64,000 nucleotides of DNA from Lachnospiraceae bacterium (GTDB lineage: Bacteria; Bacillota; Clostridia; Lachnospirales; Lachnospiraceae). Positions 28,850 through 35,937 of the stretch are shown one piece after another. A program made the position numbers and the translations under genes. The DNA is taken from assembly GCA_017437065.1 (NCBI GenBank), contig JAFSBX010000146.1, positions 1-64,000 of the forward strand. The letters are read 5' to 3'. The notes under the pieces are model-generated. The model was not told the origin of the DNA. It saw nothing but the letters and a program-made list of their open reading frames with translations, and searched no databases. Each line of letters opens with the position of its first letter. The stretch's first letter is position 1.

Positions 28850-28882
28850 CCTTCAGGTCAAATAAAGACTTGAGGGTTTTTA
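28850..28882 (+). terminator. Intrinsic terminator of the pgmB operon
   Basis: A 10-bp stem including G-U pairs (CCTTCAGGTC with GACTTGAGGG), with a 7-nt loop, is followed by TTTTTATTT. Confidence 0.65.
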
Positions 28883-29046
28883 TTTGTATTTTAAACTGGT
28901 ATGGTTTAAAATGTGAAAAGTGGATATTTTCACAATGCCAATATTGATATACATTATATTACGGCATAAAAAATAAATGCAAGTTTTTAAAATGATGATG
29001 TTTGAATAAAAAAAGGTTGTATTTATGAGAATCAGCAGGAGGCAAA

Positions 29047-29895
29047 ATGAAAAGAATTGCATTAATAAATGATTTATCAGGATTTGGAAAATGTTCTCTT
29101 ACAGCGGCAATTCCGGCGATTTCCGTAATGGGAATTCAGGCATGTCCCCTTCCAACAGCGGTATTATCGGCACAGACGGGATTTGAGAATTATTATTGTG
29201 ATGATTTTACGGATAGAATGGATTATTTTATAGATGAATGGAAGAAGATGGATGTATCTTTTGATGGAATCTATTCAGGATATCTGGCAAGTCCTTTACA
29301 GATAGATAAGGTTCTTCGCTTTTTGGAGGAGTTTGAGGGGGAGAATACGTTATATCTGGCAGATCCGGTATTGGGGGATCAGGGAAAGAAGTATCATGTT
29401 TTTAGTGAGGAGCTTCTTGCAGGAATGAAGAAACTGACTTTAAAGGCAGATGTGATTACGCCAAACCTGACAGAGCTTTGTTTTTTGGCAGACGAAGATT
29501 ATGCAGAAGTAATTAAGCATAAAAAGGATTGTGATTATGACAAAATAATACAGGGTATTTGTGAAAAGATTTTAGTGAGAGCAGAAAGAAAGCAGACTAT
29601 CATTGTTACCGGAATTATTAGAGAGGAAGCCGGAAAGGAATATGTAGGAAATGTGACGGTTTCAGAGAAAGAAAAATTTTATCTGGAAGCACCTTATTTT
29701 GGAAGGAGCTTTTCAGGAACAGGAGATTTGTTTGCATCGATTATCAGTGGGGCATTGGTGAAAGGCTTGTCTATACGGGAAGCCATAGAAAAAGCATCGG
29801 ATTTCTTGGAGGAAGCAATTGAAGATGCAGTGAAGGAAAATATACCATCCAACCATGGAGTTCAATTCGAGAAGTACTTATTCCGGTTATTATAG
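29047..29895 (+). CDS. Pyridoxamine/pyridoxal kinase-like protein (PfkB/ThiD fold)
   Basis: A 282-aa ribokinase-fold kinase of the PdxY/ThiD type. The opening MKRIALINDLSGFGKCSL is the substrate-binding turn, LADPVLGDQGKKY and VITPNLTEL are the ATP/metal region, and FSGTGDLFASIISGALVKG holds the GTGD catalytic-base loop. It would phosphorylate pyridoxamine or a related hydroxymethyl pyri(mi)dine in the cytosol. The downstream ECF substrate-binding subunit begins at 29908 and its ribosome site overlaps this stop codon, so uptake and trapping by phosphorylation of a B6-type vitamin is the natural reading (inference). The ribosome site AGGAGG lies close before the ATG. Confidence 0.85.
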   Translation: MKRIALINDLSGFGKCSLTAAIPAISVMGIQACPLPTAVLSAQTGFENYYCDDFTDRMDYFIDEWKKMDVSFDGIYSGYLASPLQIDKVLRFLEEFEGENTLYLADPVLGDQGKKYHVFSEELLAGMKKLTLKADVITPNLTELCFLADEDYAEVIKHKKDCDYDKIIQGICEKILVRAERKQTIIVTGIIREEAGKEYVGNVTVSEKEKFYLEAPYFGRSFSGTGDLFASIISGALVKGLSIREAIEKASDFLEEAIEDAVKENIPSNHGVQFEKYLFRLL

Positions 29896-29907
29896 GAGGT
29901 ATTGATA

Positions 29908-30471
29908 ATGAGTACACAAATTATATTGAAAGAAAAAAAGGGAGAGCAGCTGGAAAAAGCGGTAACAGGAACATCTAAGGTGAAGTATATTACGATGACG
30001 GGGATTATGGCAGCGTTGATTACTCTTATGACGGCGTATATTTGTCATATCCCGATAGGAGTAAACGGAGGATATGTTCATTTTGGTGATTCTTTGATTT
30101 ATTTAGCGGCAGTAGTGCTCCCGACACCTTATGCATTGGCGGCAGCGGCTATTGGCGGGGGGCTTGCGGATTTGTTAACAGCTCCGATGTGGATGCCTGC
30201 CACAGTTATTATAAAAATGTTGATTACCATTCCTTTTACGAATAAATCAAAGAAAATTGTGACACCTCGCAATGTCATTGCAACTGTATTGGCATATTTG
30301 ATTTCAGGTTTTGGATATTTTCTGGCAGAGTATGTGCTGTTTGGAACGTGGACAGTTCTGCTTGTATCAATGTCCCAGAGTCTGATACAGTCTTTCGGTA
30401 GTGCTGTATTTTTTATTGTGTTAGGAATGGCTTTGGATAAAGCTCATGTAAAAGCACGATTTTTTGGATAA
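29908..30471 (+). CDS. ECF transporter S component (TIGR04002-like)
   Basis: A 187-aa integral membrane protein with about six helices and the ECF S-unit signature HIPIGVNGGYVHFGDSLIYLAA followed by GGGLADLLTAPMW. S components bind a vitamin and dock with a shared EcfA/A'/T module, which is not encoded here. I use the ATG at 29908, 8 nt after AGGAGG that overlaps the kinase stop; a TTG two codons earlier is less likely. It resembles the TIGR04002 group, which to my memory is repeatedly found beside a small radical SAM protein, as it is here. Pyridoxine-type substrate is inferred from the kinase. Confidence 0.8.
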   Translation: MSTQIILKEKKGEQLEKAVTGTSKVKYITMTGIMAALITLMTAYICHIPIGVNGGYVHFGDSLIYLAAVVLPTPYALAAAAIGGGLADLLTAPMWMPATVIIKMLITIPFTNKSKKIVTPRNVIATVLAYLISGFGYFLAEYVLFGTWTVLLVSMSQSLIQSFGSAVFFIVLGMALDKAHVKARFFG

Positions 30472-30495
30472 TGGAAAAAGAAGGGAAATAAAATA

Positions 30496-31092
30496 ATGGC
30501 AGATATATTGTATACTTATAAAAATCAGATATATGCAAATATAACAAATAAATGCGATTGTAGTTGTCAATTTTGCATTCGCTCTCATAAGGACAGTGTC
30601 GGGGAGGCTGAAAACTTATGGTTTAAGTCAGAACCTACGTTGGAAGAAATAAAAAAAGCAATGGATGAGTTTGATTTTACAGGATATGAAGAACTTGTTT
30701 TTTGTGGTTACGGTGAACCCACTTGTGCCTTAGAAAATCTGCTTGCCGGTGCAGCTTATGCAAAAGAGAAGTATGGTATTAAAATCCGTCTGAATACAAA
30801 TGGATTGGCGAATTTGTACCATAAGAGAAATATAGTGCCGGAATTGGCAGAGGTGATAGACAGTGTTTCTATCAGTCTGAATGCACCTACGGCTGAGAAA
30901 TATCAGGAAGTGACAAGACCGCAGTTTGAAAATGCGTTTCCTGCCATGTTGGAGTTTGCATCCTTGGCACAGGAGACATTTTCACATACACAGCTTTCGA
31001 TTGTGGATGTATTGCCGGAGGATGAAATTAAGACGTGTCAGAGGATTGCGGATGAGAGAGGGATTTATTTGAAGATTAGGAAGTTTTCGTAA
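30496..31092 (+). CDS. Small radical SAM protein (TIGR04100/TatD-associated type)
   Basis: A 198-aa radical SAM enzyme core. ITNKCDCSCQFCIR carries the CxxxCxxC cluster motif, and VFCGYGEPT is the GGE-like SAM-binding motif. IRLNTNGLAN, SISLNAP and LSIVDVLP are later core strands. It has no C-terminal SPASM or auxiliary cluster domain, so it is near the minimum size of the fold. Sequence style is that of the small TatD-associated or TIGR04100 radical SAM proteins, whose reaction is unknown to me. It sits 24 nt after the ECF subunit and abuts the antiporter gene, so it is one operon with the kinase and transporter. Confidence 0.85.
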   Translation: MADILYTYKNQIYANITNKCDCSCQFCIRSHKDSVGEAENLWFKSEPTLEEIKKAMDEFDFTGYEELVFCGYGEPTCALENLLAGAAYAKEKYGIKIRLNTNGLANLYHKRNIVPELAEVIDSVSISLNAPTAEKYQEVTRPQFENAFPAMLEFASLAQETFSHTQLSIVDVLPEDEIKTCQRIADERGIYLKIRKFS

Positions 31093-31116
31093 ATGATTGT
31101 GAGGAAGGGAGCTTTT

Positions 31117-32430
31117 ATGAAAAAAGCTAATTATATGGCGTTACTGCCGATTGGTGTATTTCTTGTTTTGTATTTAGGCTTGGGGATTTTATTTGAGTAT
31201 GGGTTGAAGATTCCTATGGGATTTTATAGTATTCCGATTGTGGTAATTTTTCTTGTTGCTTTGCTGGTGGCATGTGTGCAGAATCCGAAGGTTTCTTTTG
31301 AGGAGAAATTAGAGATTATGGCAAAGGGTGTAGGCGATAAGAATATTATTACGATGGTGTTGATTTTTATGGCAGCAGGTATTTTTGTTGGTGTGGTAGG
31401 GCGAAGCAGTGCAGAAAGTGTGGCGTATTTTCTTCTTTCCATTATTCCGGCAAGATTTGCGGTGATGGTGTTGTTTGTGGTAAGTGCATTTGTGTCTCTT
31501 GCCATGGGTACATCTGTGGGAACGATTACGTTGATTGTGCCGATTGCGGTGGCTGTAGCGAATGGTTCGGGCTTTAGTGTTCCGTTCTGTGTCGGTTCGG
31601 TGGTAGGCGGTGCAATGTTTGGCGATAATCTTTCGTTTATATCGGATACAACCATTGCGGCATGTAATGGACAGGGCTGTGCAATGAAAGATAAGTTTAA
31701 GGAAAATTTCGGAATTGCATTTCCGGCGGCGATGGTGACGCTGGTGATTATTGCGGTGAAATCCATGGGAACGGATGTTGGTGATGCGGTTATCATGGAG
31801 TACAATTTGATTCAAATTATTCCATATATCCTTGTGTTGATAGGTGGTATTATTGGAATGAATGTGTTTGTGGTGTTATTGATAGGAATTGTATGCGGTG
31901 CGGTAATTATGCTTGCAACGGGTGCTACGGCGGCAACGGATATGCTTGCCAATATGGGTACGGGTGTGTCGGGAATGTTTGAAACATCTATGGTTGCAAT
32001 TCTCGTATCTGCTATTTGTGCGTTAATTGAAGCATATGGCGGATTCGCGGCGCTGTTGCAGTTGATTAAGAAAGTGTTTAAAGGAGAAAAGGGCGGTAAG
32101 CTTGGAATGGGACTGTTGGTAGGTGCTATGGATATAGCTACTGCGAATAATACGGTTGCAATTGTTATGGCGAACCCGATTGCAAAGGAAATGGCTGAGA
32201 CTTATCATGTTTCTCCGAGGAAAGCGGCATCTATACTGGATACGTTTTCGTGTATTTTTCAGGGAATTATTCCTTATGGTGCACAGATGCTTGTGGCGGT
32301 TTCGGTGGCAACGGAGCTGGGAAGTGCGGTGTCGGCGTTTGAGATTATACCGAATTTGTTTTATCCGTATATGTTGCTTTTGAGTTCGTTGGTGTTTGTG
32401 TTTTTGGTGCCGGAGAAGAAAAGGAAATAA
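31117..32430 (+). CDS. NhaC-type Na+/H+ antiporter family transporter
   Basis: Integral membrane protein of about 437 aa with 11-12 predicted helices. The intramembrane motifs GTSVGTITLIVPIAVAV, GAMFGDNLSFISDTTIAA and the second-half TANNTVAIVMANPIAKE are those of the NhaC/ion-transporter clan, members of which exchange Na+ for H+ or for organic acids or amino acids. I choose the ATG at 31117, about 7 nt after GAGGAAGGGAG; an ATG at 31093 directly abuts the radical SAM stop without a ribosome site. Within the B6/radical SAM operon it may move a related organic ion, but this is conjecture. Confidence 0.85.
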   Translation: MKKANYMALLPIGVFLVLYLGLGILFEYGLKIPMGFYSIPIVVIFLVALLVACVQNPKVSFEEKLEIMAKGVGDKNIITMVLIFMAAGIFVGVVGRSSAESVAYFLLSIIPARFAVMVLFVVSAFVSLAMGTSVGTITLIVPIAVAVANGSGFSVPFCVGSVVGGAMFGDNLSFISDTTIAACNGQGCAMKDKFKENFGIAFPAAMVTLVIIAVKSMGTDVGDAVIMEYNLIQIIPYILVLIGGIIGMNVFVVLLIGIVCGAVIMLATGATAATDMLANMGTGVSGMFETSMVAILVSAICALIEAYGGFAALLQLIKKVFKGEKGGKLGMGLLVGAMDIATANNTVAIVMANPIAKEMAETYHVSPRKAASILDTFSCIFQGIIPYGAQMLVAVSVATELGSAVSAFEIIPNLFYPYMLLLSSLVFVFLVPEKKRK

Positions 32431-32444
32431 TTGAGGAGAAAGTT

Positions 32445-32867
32445 ATGTCTGAAAAAAAAGTGTTACCCAATAATAAGAAGTCACCGTTTGTTTGGGTGAT
32501 TTCTCTTGTTATTCTGGCTCTTGCATCCTATGTCGGAATAGATTTGTCAGGAGTGACAGAAAGTAATAATAGTACGGCAGAAGTACAGAGTTATCAGGTT
32601 TCCTATCAGTTTCGTAATGAAGAATATTTGCAGGAGCATTTTCAGAAGCATGGGGCAGAATTTGCTTATGAGTCTGCACAGGAATATGAGGAAGGGGCAA
32701 ATAAGGTGATTGCTGCCCCAGAGGTATTACATAAAATCGAAGCTGAGGATGGGGACGATGTTTATTATGTGGAAAGTACGAATGAATTTGTGATTGTCTC
32801 AACAGATGGTTATATTCGCACTTATTTTAAGCCGGAGGATGGAATTGAATATTATAACAGGCAGTAG
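32445..32867 (+). CDS. Small membrane-anchored protein with BECR-nuclease-like domain
   Basis: A 140-aa protein with one N-terminal membrane segment (residues ~14-33) and an outward-facing C-terminal domain. The pattern EHFQKHGAEFAYESAQEYEEGA ... DDVYYVESTNEFVIVSTDGYIRTYFKPEDG reminds me of RNase-like domains of the barnase/EndoU/colicin/RelE (BECR) group, with a His early and S/T-x-x-Y-x-R near the end. Family assignment is tentative. It begins 14 nt after the antiporter with GAGGAG upstream, so it is last in that operon. No immunity-like partner is visible, so a toxin role is not supported. Confidence 0.55.
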   Translation: MSEKKVLPNNKKSPFVWVISLVILALASYVGIDLSGVTESNNSTAEVQSYQVSYQFRNEEYLQEHFQKHGAEFAYESAQEYEEGANKVIAAPEVLHKIEAEDGDDVYYVESTNEFVIVSTDGYIRTYFKPEDGIEYYNRQ

Positions 32868-32898
32868 AAAACAGATAAAAGTCCTTCCCAAAATGTAT

Positions 32899-32927
32899 TT
32901 GACGGCAATGAAACACTGTGCTAAAAT
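32899..32927 (+). promoter_or_regulatory. Predicted promoter of the first Rpn gene
   Basis: TTGACG, 17 nt, TAAAAT, about 150 nt upstream of the Rpn start. No other gene lies between. Confidence 0.55.
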
Positions 32928-33080
32928 TCCTAAAAAGCATAAAAGATTTCTATAATCAAATTAAGGAAAATCCATTCTTTTTTATTCTAATAAATTCAGA
33001 AAATCTATGCTTTTATTACCCAAATTACTAATTGAAAAAGCAGGAGATTTTGCATGTCTCCCGCGGAGTGGAGGCACAGA

Positions 33081-34103
33081 ATGAAAAATGATGTACTGAC
33101 GAAAGAATTTTTTTCTGATGATGAGCGTTACGCAGATCTGATTAATGGTCTTGGGTGTGACGGGAAACAGATTGTGAGAAAAGAAGATTTACAGGAGCTG
33201 GATACCCAGACAGGCATATGGAAATCATCCTTTCAGGGAAAAAACAGAAGACGGAAAATGCGCGACAGGGATTTAGTCAGAAGAACTGCATTTGGTGTGA
33301 ATTTTGCTGTAATAGGAATTGAAAATCAGGAAGTGATTGACTATGCTCTTCCGCTGCGTAATATGTCTTATGATGTAAGTGAGTATGAAAAGCAGGCAGC
33401 ACGGATAAAAAAAGAAGTGCGGAAAGACAGTAGCGGACTTAATCCGGGGGAGTATCTCTACGGATTTAAGAAGGACAGTAAGCTGCATCCGGTAGTTACA
33501 TTTGTCTTATACTATGGAAAAGAAGAATGGAATGGTGCGCTGGATTTACATAGTATTATTGATTTTGAAGGAATTCCTGATGAAATAAAGAAACTTGTAC
33601 AAAATTTTAAGGTTCATGTAGTGGAAGTTCGGAAGCTAAAAGATACAAGCATGTTTCAGACGGATGTCAGACAGGTATTTGATATTATCCGGTATTCGGA
33701 AGACCCGGAAAAATTAAAAAAATTAATGAAAAATGATGCGGCGTATCAAAATATGGAAGAAGATGCGTATGACATGGTGGCATCGTATACGCATGCGGAG
33801 GAATTAATAAGCATGAAGGATTTACACAAGAAACGGGGAGGAAAGGTTGATATGTGCGGAGCAATTGCCGGATTAATAGCAGAGGGAAAACTGGAAGGAA
33901 AAATTGAAGGTGAAGAGTGTAAGCTTGTTAAACAAGTGTGTAAAAAATTAAAAAAGAACAAATCAGTGGAAACTATTGCAGAGGAGTTGGAGGAAGAGCA
34001 GGAGAAAATCCAAAGTATTTGTGAAGCAGCAAAGGAGTATGCACCGGAGTTTGATTGTGAAAAAGTATATCAGACATGGAAAGAAAGATATAAGTTATTA
34101 TAA
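33081..34103 (+). CDS. Rpn-family recombination-promoting nuclease/putative transposase (copy 1)
   Basis: A 340-aa protein of the Rpn/YhgA-like PD-(D/E)XK family. The N-terminal VLTKEFFSDDERYADLINGL, the RDLVRR and FAVIGIENQE strand (catalytic Glu in ENQ) and the later HPVVTFVLYYG strand are the typical core. The second half is helical with a charged GKLEGKIEGEE stretch, where Rpn genes often carry internal starts. I choose the ATG at 33081 because GGAGG lies 6 nt upstream and it gives the usual N-terminus; an ATG at 33054 is possible. Immediately downstream is a histidine-kinase remnant. Rpn proteins are DNA endonucleases promoting RecA-independent recombination, and recent work links them to phage defence. 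Confidence 0.85.
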   Translation: MKNDVLTKEFFSDDERYADLINGLGCDGKQIVRKEDLQELDTQTGIWKSSFQGKNRRRKMRDRDLVRRTAFGVNFAVIGIENQEVIDYALPLRNMSYDVSEYEKQAARIKKEVRKDSSGLNPGEYLYGFKKDSKLHPVVTFVLYYGKEEWNGALDLHSIIDFEGIPDEIKKLVQNFKVHVVEVRKLKDTSMFQTDVRQVFDIIRYSEDPEKLKKLMKNDAAYQNMEEDAYDMVASYTHAEELISMKDLHKKRGGKVDMCGAIAGLIAEGKLEGKIEGEECKLVKQVCKKLKKNKSVETIAEELEEEQEKIQSICEAAKEYAPEFDCEKVYQTWKERYKLL

Positions 34104-34120
34104 AATTACAAAAAGGATAA

Positions 34121-34321
34121 GATTATCAACATGCAAAAGAAATTGATGTTTCACAGGTATTTGAGCGTTTTTACAAGCAGGATAAAGCCAGAAGTCAGAC
34201 GTCTACAGGACTTGGATTGTCTATTGCGAAGGAGTTTGTGTGCAAAATGAATGGGCAGATTGGAGCAGATATTGTGGAAAAGGAATTTTGTATTACAATT
34301 AGTATTCCTTTAATGAAATAG
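34121..34321 (+). pseudogene. 3' remnant of a sensor histidine kinase
   Basis: After the Rpn stop, one frame reads 66 codons to TAG containing VFERFYKQDKARSQTSTGLGLSIAKEFVCKMNG, that is the F-box and G2 box of a HATPase_c domain plus its last strands. The dimerisation region, N box and G1 box are missing and there is no credible start. It is therefore the tail end of a kinase gene whose first ~80% was lost, probably at the junction with the Rpn gene. Confidence 0.85.
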
Positions 34322-34355
34322 AATAGCTTCTGATATAATGAATCGGAAAATAAAG

Positions 34356-34384
34356 TTGACATCTTTCACAACAAAATGCACAAT
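34356..34384 (+). promoter_or_regulatory. Predicted promoter of the TIR gene
   Basis: Perfect TTGACA, 17 nt, CACAAT, about 105 nt before the TIR start; the leader between them has no other feature. Confidence 0.5.
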
Positions 34385-34488
34385 AAACCCATAGAAGCAG
34401 AGTCACAAAGATGAACAGCGGGTAAAACGGCAGAAGAGATACTGCGATAAAATAACGAGCTGAAACAGCTTCATAGAGGAGACGTACA

Positions 34489-35838
34489 ATGGCAATATTT
34501 ATATCACATTCTTCGAAGGATGCGGATGTTGCTTTAAAAATATGTAACATACTTGAAAAAAACGGAAAGAACTGTTTTATTGCCCCCAGAGATATACGAA
34601 TGGGTAAGGAATATGCAGAAGAAATTATAAACGGCATCGATGGGGCAGAGGCAATGCTACTACTGATGTCCGAATCTGCTAACAAATCACCGCATGTATT
34701 AAGGGAAGTAGAAAGAGCGGTAAGTAAATCAGTTCCAATTTTAGTGTACACACTTGAAAACGTAGAGTTATCCAAATCAATGGAATACTTTTTGATGTCG
34801 CATCAGTGGATGAACGTAGAAGCAGGAGGCGACTATACAGAAATTGTAAAATTTGTCTGTGATTTGAAACAGAAAAACAGTACAGTGCAACCGGAAACAT
34901 CCGTAATTTCAACTGTGCCGTCAAAGAAGAAAAAGATTTACAGTATACTGGCAGTTGCCGTTAGCATGGTTCTGGTGGCAGTGATTGCGGCATATGGCGG
35001 ATATTATTTTGCAAAAAATGATGGAGTGCAGGAATCTGCCCGAAATAATATGCAAGTGGGGGATACAGTAACATTCGGTAACTACAACGGTGAAGCAATA
35101 AGCTGGCGGGTGTTGAAAATAAATGAGGATAAAGAAGAGGCTGTTCTAATATCAAAGAATATTCTTACCATGAAAGCATTTGATGCGGCGGAAAGCGGAA
35201 AATTTAATTATAACGGAACAGATGATTACTGGAAAGAAGATTCTTTAGCGGATACGGATATGGAATTGCAGGCACAGGTAAGAGGAAACAGTGACTGGAG
35301 CGTTTCCAATATCAGAACGTGGCTTAATTCGACGGATGAAGTAGTAGAATATGCGGATCAGCCACCGAAGGTAACTGCTATGGCAGAGCATAAAAACGGT
35401 TATGATACTGAAGCAGGTTTTTTGAACGGATTTACGGAAGAAGAACTTTCTGCAATACGTGAGCAGGAGATTATTACTCAAACAAATGCATTATCCGAAA
35501 AGGAATCTGTTGTGACCAGGGATAGGGTATATCTTTTATCTTTAGATGAGCTTTCGTGGTTTGAAGAGGCCGGAATCAGTGTTCTGGCTGTACCGACACA
35601 GGCAGCGGTTGAACAGGATAAGAGTAACTGGTACGCGGTTGAGCTGTCAGAATTCGGTATAAAAGAATATTGCTGGTGGCTTCGGGAGCCGGTAGAGGAT
35701 ATGGCAAGCAAATGCTATATGGTTGGAAACGGCTATTATGAAGAAAATATACGAAAAGAGAATGCAGGATTGGAAGGGTATGGGGTTCGTCCGGCGATTA
35801 CGGTAGATTTACAGTCGGATAGTTTAAAAATCGAATAA
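34489..35838 (+). CDS. TIR-domain membrane protein with extracellular DUF6273-like domain
   Basis: A 449-aa protein. Residues 1-~130 are a TIR_2-type TIR domain (AIFISHSSKDADVALKICNIL, CFIAPRDIRMG, MLLLMSESANKSPHVLREVERA). The Glu in LREVERA corresponds to the catalytic glutamate of NAD-cleaving TIR domains. Residues ~155-178 are one membrane helix. Residues ~190-449 are a DUF6273-type domain (VGDTVTFGNYNGEAISWRVL, SNIRTWLN, YCWWLREP, GYGVRPAI) related to sulfatase-modifying-factor-like folds and expected outside. GAGGAG precedes the ATG. No CBASS or Thoeris partner gene is adjacent, and a terminator follows, so it is monocistronic. A sensor that signals through NAD hydrolysis is one possible reading. 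Confidence 0.85.
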   Translation: MAIFISHSSKDADVALKICNILEKNGKNCFIAPRDIRMGKEYAEEIINGIDGAEAMLLLMSESANKSPHVLREVERAVSKSVPILVYTLENVELSKSMEYFLMSHQWMNVEAGGDYTEIVKFVCDLKQKNSTVQPETSVISTVPSKKKKIYSILAVAVSMVLVAVIAAYGGYYFAKNDGVQESARNNMQVGDTVTFGNYNGEAISWRVLKINEDKEEAVLISKNILTMKAFDAAESGKFNYNGTDDYWKEDSLADTDMELQAQVRGNSDWSVSNIRTWLNSTDEVVEYADQPPKVTAMAEHKNGYDTEAGFLNGFTEEELSAIREQEIITQTNALSEKESVVTRDRVYLLSLDELSWFEEAGISVLAVPTQAAVEQDKSNWYAVELSEFGIKEYCWWLREPVEDMASKCYMVGNGYYEENIRKENAGLEGYGVRPAITVDLQSDSLKIE

Positions 35839-35856
35839 ATGTGCATAGAGAGTAAG

Positions 35857-35880
35857 AGGTATCCGGGCGATACCTTTTAT
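35857..35880 (+). terminator. Intrinsic terminator after the TIR gene
   Basis: A 7-bp stem AGGTATC/GATACCT with a 5-nt loop is followed by TTTATTTTATT. Confidence 0.7.
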
Positions 35881-35937
35881 TTTATTGCCTATTATGCTAT
35901 AATAAAGAGCATATAACAATCTTGCGTAGGAGTACTT

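Noticed and set aside
31224-31815. Two overlapping minus-strand frames opposite the NhaC-type gene
   Set aside because: One is His/Asn/Arg-rich, the other Thr/Ala/Ile-rich, as expected of the complement of a membrane protein; neither has a ribosome site.
34299-34775. 158-codon minus-strand frame across the TIR gene start
   Set aside because: It covers the TIR promoter and N-terminus, and shows no homology or start signal.
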